Below, one piece after another: positions 31,991-38,607 of a DNA stretch of 38,607 bases. The notes under the pieces are model-generated. The model made no database searches. It had not been told where the DNA came from and worked only from the letters and a program-made list of their open reading frames with translations. Position numbers and translations under genes: made by a program. Source of the DNA: Asterionellopsis glacialis (lineage: Eukaryota > Bacillariophyta > Plagiogrammaphyceae > Rhaphoneidales > Asterionellopsidaceae). The stretch is taken from NCBI GenBank assembly GCA_014885115.2, contig WKLE02006680.1:1-38607 (forward strand), in the 5' to 3' direction. Positions within the stretch are counted from its first letter, which is position 1, and each line of letters opens with the position of its first letter.

Positions 31991-32790
31991 ATGAAGAATC
32001 ATCCTCTGACGAAGCATCACAACTACACGAGAAAGAAAACTCTTACACATAGATTCTGGTCTATTGCTGCTTTTGCATGTTGTCTCGTTCTGATTTTTGT
32101 ATGATCTATCATATTTCTTCATATTTGGATATACAAAGAAACTGCTTACGTGAGGAGAATGGTGTACGACTTGACATCAGACAAGTACTCATCTACCAAT
32201 AACCACACTCTGCTTGGTGACACGAGTTATTATAATGAAAACAAAAATGTGAATGGAATATACCTCTTGCCCTTTTTAACATTCATTAATGAATCAGCTA
32301 GATTTTTATATCCCAACAAGGATCCAGATTGCTTGTATATACTGGAGAATACGGCAATGACTTCAGCGACTTCAAGTAAAAATACATCAACAGCAGCAAG
32401 GGTACAGCTAAAACAATCCATGAACGGATATTGGAAACATAATGCTGGATTTGGAAGACATGAACTTTCTTCTAATTTAGATTTACTTACAGATGTTGTT
32501 GACTACATCAACAATCATCATCAAGACCCACTTCAACAAAAATGGGCACAATTTGAACGAGCTATTTATCAGGATGGTGGTTTTCCATTTGTAGTGAATT
32601 GGGATGATTCCTTTTCAGCACAATACTGTCAAGTCAAATATAACAAGAAAAGTTTCAACTCCAGCTATTCAACTTTGACCGCACCTACTGTATACAATAA
32701 TAATGAGCACAATGTCCTGGCTTTTCTACCGATTAGGAGGGTTCATTATTTTTCTATTGACCATCCAAAATATAAGAATCCTTTTTTACA
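31991..32790 (+). pseudogene. Decayed type II membrane-protein gene
   Basis: From ATG 31991 one frame reads MKNHPLTKHHNYTRKK, then a hydrophobic anchor FWSIAAFACCLVLIFV, then TGA at 32102-32104. After the stop the same frame continues (SIIFLHIWIYKETAYVRR) and stays open to 32845. That part is a hydrophilic, Asn-rich stem followed by globular-looking sequence (GFPFVVNWDDSFSAQYC, VLAFLPI). I tested the GTATGA at the stop as an intron donor; the nearest acceptor gives a new stop, so a nonsense mutation is likelier. The 3' end runs into transposase-derived sequence near 32790 and no continuation is seen. The topology suggests a former Golgi-type enzyme; the family is not recognised. Confidence 0.6.
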
Positions 32791-33499
32791 GGAGAAGGCA
32801 GGAGGGACAGAATTTGTTTGGAGGCAAAGAAGCAAAATACTTTGATAAACTGAGTGATCAAAAATGTCCTGTGGCCTTTCTTGATGAGAAATGGTTTTAT
32901 ACAACTTCAAGATGAAGAAAAATGAAATTGTTACCAAAAGGTGAGCACAAAGAAGCCACTCCAAAATACAGGAAACCAAAGATTTGTTCACGTAGGTATC
33001 CTGTCAAGATTATGTACCTTGGTGTAGTAGGAAATCCACAACACAATGAAGCACCGCATCTGATGCCAAAACACAATACACAGAAGCACTGAAGGAGTTT
33101 AATGTTGAGATAATCTGGCAAATTCTGCAATCACCAGAAAGTAATATGTTGGATCTTGGAGCGTGGGCATCAATTCAATCCAAAGTTGAAAAGGCGCACC
33201 ACATGAAACGTGGCCAGCATGATGCACTTGCAAGAAGTGTGATGACAGCATGGAACACATATCTTGATGAAGGTGCTTTTGCTTGAGTGTTGAATAGACT
33301 GAGGGTTGTGCTTTCCTGCATTGTTGATGATGGAGGTGGAAATGAAAAAGTGGAGTCAAAACGTGGAAAATTGTTTCGTGACGCAACGATAATTGACCTT
33401 ACAGAAGAGGACGATGAAAACGAAAATGAAATCATAGTAGTAGATGTTGCACCTGATTGTGGCGATGACAATGATCTAGGTAGTGTTAGTTCTTTGTAA
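32790..33499 (+). mobile_element. Mariner-like (Tc1/mariner DDD) transposase relic
   Basis: Fragments of a mariner-like transposase in order: FLDEKWFYTTSR (first catalytic Asp and the DEKWFY hallmark), in-frame TGA at 32913-32915, RKMKLLPKGEH, then YPVKIMYLGVVGNP. A shift to another frame follows at about 33090-33110, then SPESNMLDLGAWASIQSK (NxLDLGxF-type site with the last catalytic Asp). Another in-frame TGA lies at 33284-33286, then a tail with DDGGGNEKVESKRGK. The middle segment with the second Asp (DNAxPH type) and the N-terminal helix-turn-helix are missing. It is clearly inactive. Boundaries are approximate and terminal inverted repeats were not found by eye. It abuts, and may have broken, the preceding pseudogene. 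Confidence 0.75.
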
Positions 33500-34037
33500 A
33501 TAAAGTTTAAACAACCATTATCATCACCATTTGTGTCTCAACATTTCTATTAAAAATGTGAGAGTTTTCATTAATTTTGTAGAGTTTTCTGGTACATTTT
33601 CTACACAAGTCTATACTGATTGTTAAGTATCGATACATTACTTGGACGATTGCTGACGTAATGTATCATTTATACACAGATTGTAAATACACGGTCATTG
33701 CGTAGAAACTCAGTAATCACAGTGCCAAGTCTCCAGAAAGGTAATGTCCGAAAAGGTCCAGGTCCAAATGTATACGGAAACTATCCGTAGATTGTCTTTA
33801 ACTCCTCAAGGACCGACCTTGAAAAGTTTCACGATGACTGCATTATTAGAAACACTTCCGATCGCACAGGCATAGTCATACCCGTAAAGTCACTGAAGAC
33901 TGTTGTCTGTGCGGAGTCCAGAAACAGTGTTCAATTTGCTCACTGACGCTTTCACTGGTAAATACGAGTACATGTAACCGTGCAGGAAGGCTGCAAATTA
34001 TTTGTATACACCCGGTCTTCCCGCTTTCAGAAGAATC
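33500..34037. other. Intergenic region upstream of the esterase gene
   Basis: About 540 bp. It contains an AATAAA-like element just after 33499 and a perfect 10-bp inverted repeat (33632-33641 with 33658-33667). CCGCTTTCAG at about 34021-34030, just before the esterase ATG, resembles a splice acceptor and may mark a 5' UTR intron. Confidence 0.5.
33632..33667. repeat. 10-bp inverted repeat, 16-nt loop
   Basis: GATACATTAC pairs perfectly with GTAATGTATC. It is not followed by a T run and lies near the right side of the mariner relic. It could be a remnant terminal or subterminal repeat, or chance. Confidence 0.5.
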
Positions 34038-35666
34038 ATGATGTTGCGGTATGGAGTTGGGGGCTTTGTTGCCAGCATACGGGAGTTAGGACTGCTTCTA
34101 TTGTGTATCAATTTAGCATCAAATCTGAAATTTGCAAATGGACAACTTGTTAGCTCGGTGTTTGGTTCGAACATGGTCTTACAACGTGATCAACGCCCCG
34201 TGATCTGGGGTTTCACCGAGGAACCTGGTACTTATGTGACAACTTCGCTTATTACCCCTGAGGGCAAAACACTTCAGCATACTGTTCAGTCTGACATAGG
34301 TGGACTCTGGCGTCAATTACTTCCTAGTTTTCCTGCATCATTGGATCCTCTTACAATCGCTGTAGAATCGTCTGGAGCAGATGAGACAGTTGTTCTTGAG
34401 AATATTTTGTTTGGCGATGTCTACTTCTGTTCAGGCCAAAGCAACATGCAATTTGGAATTGGATCGACAGTAAATGCTTTGGAGGACATACTAAAAGCCG
34501 ATGAGTATCCGCATATCAGAATCTTTGTTGGAAAATCTCAACCTGCCGCAGAACCCCTCAAAGACATAAGGCCTGAACTACCATGGTCTGTTTCAAGCTC
34601 ACAGACAATCGGAAGGCCTGGAAAAAGTCGATTCCGACCTTTCTCTGCAGTTTGCTGGCATTTTGGTCGCACTGTTGCCGATGGCTTAGACAATGCTGTG
34701 CCTCTTGGTCTCATTGAAAGTGCCCTGACGGGTACTTATATTGAGCAATGGTGTTCTCCAAGTGTTTTTGATCGATGTGATATGATTCCATCTCACAAGC
34801 CAACTGGTATTTACAATTCAATGATTCATCCATTTACTATTGGCCCAATGAAACTTTCGGGTTTTCTTTGGTACCAAGGAGAAACCAATGGATTGAATGG
34901 CGAAATGAAACCAGTTGATGCAGCATTTCAGTATGGCTGTCTGCTTCTTGCTATGATTCAAGAATGGCGTGCTGAATTTGATAATGCTGAAGCTTTCTTT
35001 GGTATCGTGCAGCTCTCTACCTGGTGCACAAAGATGCTTAATAGAAACGGAATTATTGAGACTTATGGTGGCCCTGAGCTATTGCGTGAGACGCAAGAAA
35101 AAATAGCAGAGCAATATGGTAAGGGTAACAACATTGTCATGGTGACTGCTGCGGACTATGGATTTGGATGTGAGATCCACTCCCCCTTTAAAAAGCCTAT
35201 TGGTGAACGCCTTGGTCGGGCTGCCCTAGCAACGCAGTATTACCAAGGTGATATTGTCTGGGAATCGCCGTCCTACTTGGCAGCTTCTGCCGCCATTGAT
35301 GGAAACGTTGTTACAGTAACGGTGGAGCTGAAAAATCTCGATGCCAATGGAGAGCTTGAAATCATTCGGCCCTACAACTATCTTGATTACTCAGAAGATG
35401 GAATGTTTGATTGTGATAATCAACTTGACCCTGATACTTGTGCCTGGGCTGGAATAGAGGTCAGTGTCGATGGCTGGTTGCCTGCTGCCGTTACAATAGT
35501 TGAAGGAAACAAGGTGGTGCTAAGTGCAATTGCAAAAACGGATCTTCGGATTCAGGAAGTAGTTGGAACATCGTATGGGTGGGGACAAGTTCCAATGCTC
35601 AGTGTTTATGTGAAAGGGATAGATCTACCAGTATTACCATGGAAGCGAGAGCTGCTGGTCAGTTGA
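34038..35666 (+). CDS. Sialate O-acetylesterase-like secreted protein (SASA family)
   Basis: The frame is open from 34002, but the first ATG is 34038, giving 542 residues with a signal peptide (LGLLLLCINLASNLKFANG). SSVFGSNMVLQRDQ follows, the typical start of the family's beta-sandwich. GDVYFCSGQSNMQF places the nucleophile Ser near residue 135. FLWYQGETN near 277-284 is the conserved oxyanion-region motif, and CEIHSPFKKPIGERLGRAAL near 378-397 supplies the catalytic His (about 381). These are the hallmarks of the SGNH-type carbohydrate acetylesterase SASA/DUF303 family (human SIAE). It probably removes O-acetyl groups from glycans in the secretory pathway or outside the cell. The true substrate in an alga is unlikely to be sialic acid and is unknown. 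Confidence 0.88.
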   Translation: MMLRYGVGGFVASIRELGLLLLCINLASNLKFANGQLVSSVFGSNMVLQRDQRPVIWGFTEEPGTYVTTSLITPEGKTLQHTVQSDIGGLWRQLLPSFPASLDPLTIAVESSGADETVVLENILFGDVYFCSGQSNMQFGIGSTVNALEDILKADEYPHIRIFVGKSQPAAEPLKDIRPELPWSVSSSQTIGRPGKSRFRPFSAVCWHFGRTVADGLDNAVPLGLIESALTGTYIEQWCSPSVFDRCDMIPSHKPTGIYNSMIHPFTIGPMKLSGFLWYQGETNGLNGEMKPVDAAFQYGCLLLAMIQEWRAEFDNAEAFFGIVQLSTWCTKMLNRNGIIETYGGPELLRETQEKIAEQYGKGNNIVMVTAADYGFGCEIHSPFKKPIGERLGRAALATQYYQGDIVWESPSYLAASAAIDGNVVTVTVELKNLDANGELEIIRPYNYLDYSEDGMFDCDNQLDPDTCAWAGIEVSVDGWLPAAVTIVEGNKVVLSAIAKTDLRIQEVVGTSYGWGQVPMLSVYVKGIDLPVLPWKRELLVS

Positions 35667-36283
35667 TATTGACAAAATATTAAGATATCAAACTTTCCAG
35701 AAAATTTGTCTGTTTCTTTTTCAGTATATAAAAATAGGTTAGCATACATATGCAAATGTTTATTGAAAAAGGTTTGCATCATCTTTTCCGAAGAATAATT
35801 TGTGTTTGGTATCGCACCCGATTCGAATGAGCTCAGTTTTCATAATATATTGCATGTTCTTCTACGTTTATGTGTGCTCTGTCGATAAGAATTATTTTTC
35901 ATGGCAGAAAAATGCAAACTATCATTGGTAATTTATTACCTTAGAATACCGTAATAAACAGTTTGTAACCTGTCATGATACATCATACCAATTTCCAAAT
36001 TTATTAGGCTTCTGGAATCAGATGTGAATATATTCTGGCTTTTGCTAAACAAACTTGTTATCAATCTTTAATGCAGCTTTCTTATGATAATCTGGGTTGC
36101 CATCCAAGATCCAACATACAGCCAACGATCGGATTTAGCTTGCGGATATTCTGCCATACTTTTGCCTGAATTCAGGCACATTTGAAAATGCAAAAAATGC
36201 TTATTTTTCTTTAGGTCTAAAACAAAATTTCCGCTATGTTTTTGGAAGAAATATGTTCATACTTCAACTTCTAAATAACAATT
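35667..36283. other. AT-rich intergenic region
   Basis: About 615 bp between the esterase 3' end and a minus-strand gene relic. No gene or repeat recognised. Confidence 0.6.
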
Positions 36284-36635
36284 TTATGCTCTTTTGCACC
36301 CAAGAGATGAGTAGTTGCTGGCCAAAGAGGAAAGCATAAACAATGGCAGCGGCAATATCTCATTGGCAGTGTAATTACTTGGAACAACATCGTACGAATC
36401 AAACGACCTGTGGAGATACAAAATTGAAGGAGACATGTTATGGAGATCACTACGAAGAATTTAGAAGTGTTGCGTCTTGTAATACAGTAACATAGTCCAC
36501 ATTCCACCATGACGTTCCCAAGAAGTGATGCCGTTTGTAGCTTGGATAACGATATTTCACTTGGGCTTTATTTTTGTCTCTTAATTGACTGGTGAGCAAA
36601 ATAATCAAGCAGTATTCATATCCTTGATAAAAACG
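36284..36635 (-). pseudogene. Gene relic or short terminal exons, unrecognised
   Basis: The minus strand reads, from an upstream TAA at 36638-36636, a coding-like frame ending VKYRYPSYKRHHFLGTSWW, NVDYVTVLQDATLLNSS and TAG. A second frame then reads SFDSYDVVPSNYTANE and ILPLPLFMLSSLASNYSSLG to a stop at 36286-36284. A 46-nt intron (GTAGTG ... CTCCACAG, 36453-36408, phase 2) would join them into a 101-residue segment with no start codon. Amino-acid composition and aromatic content look like real protein. It could be the 3' end of a degraded gene. I do not recognise the family. Confidence 0.4.
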
Positions 36636-36689
36636 TTAAGGGACAGAAAAATAAACCTATTTTATATCAGAGAAAATCTTTAACAACTG

Positions 36690-37160
36690 CAGTCTATTGA
36701 CCCCCTTAATTCAGAATACAAAGCCATTCTCAATCCTGAGAGTCTGTCTTCACCATCAGTGATCTTCACCCCCATGAGAAATGCTGCTCCATTTGCCCCC
36801 TACTTTTTTCCGTTCTTATCAATTTCGTCACTTCAACTACTGATCAGCAAAAAATCAATGAAGCAGTTTAAAGCATGTATTTTTGGATGCGACGAAACAG
36901 GACAAAACATTGACAGGCGTATACTGAACAGCAGAAACTCTTCTTAAAGTATTACAATTGATTGCTTCCCAAATTCTGCGTACAAAGAATTTATCAAGCC
37001 TGACCCCCCCACCCGAAGAATGCTCTAATGTTCTTCAAGTATTTCAGTCTATTGCTTCCCGACTTCAGAATACAAAGAACTTATCATATCTGATAGACGT
37101 TCCTCATCCCCCCCCTAAGGAGTCCTTTATCTGCCCCCTAGTTTGTTCCATTCTTAGTGC
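36690..37160 (-). repeat. Degenerate duplications of a pseudogene tail
   Basis: Three related segments start at about 36692, 36956 and 37048 on the plus strand. Shared blocks include TTGCTTCCC, a CAGAATACAAAGAA-like block, and C-rich runs. On the minus strand the first and third encode RTEKSRGQMEQHFSWG-stop and RMEQTRGQIKDSLGGG-stop, so the end of the neighbouring pseudogene has been copied. Confidence 0.6.
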
Positions 37161-37850
37161 CCTACTAGAAACCTTACTGTTAGTTGGATGCAAACATTCG
37201 TCTGAAAGGTTTGTTTCCAGAAATGAAAACAATTTTGAAACTGCTCCATTTCCAATCTCTGCGGGCACTCCGATTTCTAAAGCTTTGATATGCATTACTA
37301 CATCTCTGATGTACCGATCGCATTTTGACCCAAACCATAAGTGCCATGTCAAGTCAGACACTTTCTCATTTTTAAGCATGATCCGACGAAACTTGTCCTT
37401 GCCATCATGATAAATCACAGAACCAACACAAGCATCACATGTTCCCTTCTTCATATATTTAGGAAGATGATAAAGATGCTCCTCACGACTGAAGTAGGTG
37501 TGGTACAGAATAATGTACATGGGATCATGAATTTGCATGGCAAAACAGAACTTTTCTTCGTATGAATGCTATGCCTGCACTAGCATCTGAATGTCGTCAC
37601 CAACTTTCAATGAAGCAACTAGATCATGAATGATTTTAACATCTTGGATGTAGTCATCAAGTGAGTCTTTCATAATCTGAGGTAAACATATACGTGTTTC
37701 TAACAAAGGGATGTGGACTTGAGAAGTAAAAGTGTACCATGAATTGACAACAGAATAAAGTTCAGAGAAACATTTTCGAATTCACAAAAACTCCCACTCT
37801 TCAAGTGCCCCTTGATGCTTTACAATGACTAAAGCTTTCCTGATAGCCAT
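37104..37850 (-). pseudogene. Gene relic with two in-frame stops, unrecognised
   Basis: A single frame of 249 codons from ATG 37850-37848 starts MAIRKALVIVKHQGALEEW. It is broken by a TGA after EEWEFL and a TAG after DIQMLVQA, then stays open for about 145 residues (YLPHLPK-like LYHLPKYMKK, ACVGSVIYHDGKDKFRR, DLTWHLWFGSKCDRYIRD, IGVPAEIGNGAVSKLF). The frame remains coding-like across both stops, so this is a decayed gene, not chance. Charged sequence continues upstream (EIENETRTVANNAQKKE). It may derive from a multicopy or transposon-borne gene, but no catalytic signature is recognised. Confidence 0.6.
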
Positions 37851-38224
37851 GACTTCTTTTTTTTGTGCATTGTTAGCGACCGTCCGAGTTTCATTTTCTA
37901 TTTCCTAAAGATTCAATTTGTATCATTGAAGCATAACGATGAAACCGACATTAGAAAGAGGCCAAATCGTGATTTGTCTGCTTGTAATGACGCGATGGAT
38001 GATAAAAATTTTCGAACTTACCACAGACCAATAATCCAATTTGTTCGGTGGGAATCTCTCGTCTTTTTGGTACGCTGTCGCAAAGGGATTTAGATCCAGA
38101 TAATACTCCAGGCTAACACTAAAAATTGTTTTTGACCTGGCTTTTCTACCGATTTTTCGTCATGCATCACCATCGCCCTTAAATTACGGAACAAGAAGTT
38201 CTTCGTTCACTTTTCCCACTGCTA

Positions 38225-38398
38225 ATGTCATCGCAATGGTTTCGAAACCGAAACCGAAACCAAAAAGACACAATAGATGCAAACAAATTCAAAAGAATGG
38301 TTTTAAAAACAGCAACCATATCAGTGATTGGAATGGTACTATGTTATCTTGGAATAAAAACTATCCATGGGAGAAGAAAATCAAAATGGGTGTTTTGA
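38225..38398 (+). CDS. Small type II membrane protein or first exon
   Basis: A 57-codon frame from ATG 38225: MSSQWFRNRNRNQKD, then a basic KFKRM, a hydrophobic segment VLKTATISVIGMVLCYLGI, a basic KTIHGRRKSKW, and a stop at 38396-38398. The pattern (basic tail, single anchor, basic flank) is that of a signal-anchored Golgi-type protein. After the stop another frame stays Asn/Asp/Ser-rich (SNKNDNHMDYN, then a stop, then NSHLLEVIRTNDDNNSYN), typical of a stem region. The gene may therefore continue beyond an intron or be frameshifted. The product is not identified. Confidence 0.4.
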   Translation: MSSQWFRNRNRNQKDTIDANKFKRMVLKTATISVIGMVLCYLGIKTIHGRRKSKWVF

Positions 38399-38530
38399 TT
38401 ACTTCAACATCAAACAAAAATGACAACCACATGGATTACAATACATTCCCTTCGCAGTATAATACAAGCAGTATAGATAAATTAATATAAGGTAATGAAA
38501 ATTCACATTTATTGGAAGTTATAAGAACAA

Positions 38531-38607
38531 ATGACGACAACAATAGCTATAATAGCAATGGCGAAGCTTAACGTGCGGGCAGACGGGTCACCGACAGACC
38601 CACTGTT
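38531..38607 (+). CDS. Possible gene start or exon running off the window
   Basis: From ATG 38531 the frame MTTTIAIIAMAKLNVRADGS is open to the window end (25 full codons). The sequence after about 38560 is GC-richer than the flanking DNA. It is too short to decide. The alternative frame NSHLLEVIRTNDDNNSYN over the same bases competes with it. Confidence 0.2.
   Translation, partial: MTTTIAIIAMAKLNVRADGSPTDPL

Noticed and set aside
32099..32138. 40-nt intron removing the in-frame TGA of the type II gene
   Set aside because: The splice would leave AAACTGCTTACGTGA, an immediate new stop, and it is too short to be convincing.

Overview
The window looks like nuclear DNA from a photosynthetic stramenopile, most probably a diatom. 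It is AT-rich and gene-sparse, and several genes carry spliceosomal GT-AG introns. Family content points the same way: an HSF-type transcription factor with a very long low-complexity tail, LPIHxAC-type ankyrin-like repeats, a membrane protein with a Pro/Ser 'PSxSP' linker, and a protein whose stacked N-terminal signals suit the thylakoid lumen of a secondary plastid. I see no rRNA, tRNA, CRISPR or bacterial operon structure. All family calls come from reading motifs; no database search was possible.

Layout. 1-37: last codons of an upstream gene. 554-1505 (-): two-exon polytopic membrane protein. 2801-3784 (+): DUF1295/steroid-5-alpha-reductase-like enzyme. 4177-5177 (-): COPI-associated/TVP15-like Golgi membrane protein. 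6161-9509 (-): three-exon type II membrane protein with a large ectodomain. 10629-11903 (+): secreted sulfotransferase-like protein. 12230-15004 (-): HSF transcription factor with about 18 RRxS sites. 18394-19389 (-): smaller nuclear-type protein sharing the HSF's C-terminal motif but lacking the DNA-binding domain. 21764-23029 (-): Tat-type lumenal protein. 24185-26551 (+): ornithine-decarboxylase-fold protein that has lost its PLP lysine. 26738-29513 (-): ankyrin-like repeat protein. 30048-31429 (-): O-fucosyltransferase-like enzyme with an apparent frameshift. 34038-35666 (+): sialate O-acetylesterase-like protein.

The right-hand 8 kb is partly a graveyard. It holds a type II membrane-protein gene with an in-frame TGA that runs into a decayed mariner-like transposase (31991-33499). 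Further right are two minus-strand gene relics (36284-36635 and 37104-37850), the second with a partly duplicated tail, and a possible new type II membrane protein start at 38225.

The most unusual non-coding signal is the near-palindromic word TACC(A/T)GGTA. I count about 30 exact copies by eye, in islands confined to intergenic DNA between 2.1 and 21 kb, against a chance expectation of about 0.3. The most unusual proteins are the PLP-less ODC-like protein, the HSF with reiterated basophilic kinase sites, and its DBD-less neighbour. Several products (fucosyltransferase-like, sialate-esterase-like, sulfotransferase-like, COPI-associated, several type II anchored proteins) would act in the secretory pathway and on glycans, but I see no evidence of co-regulation.
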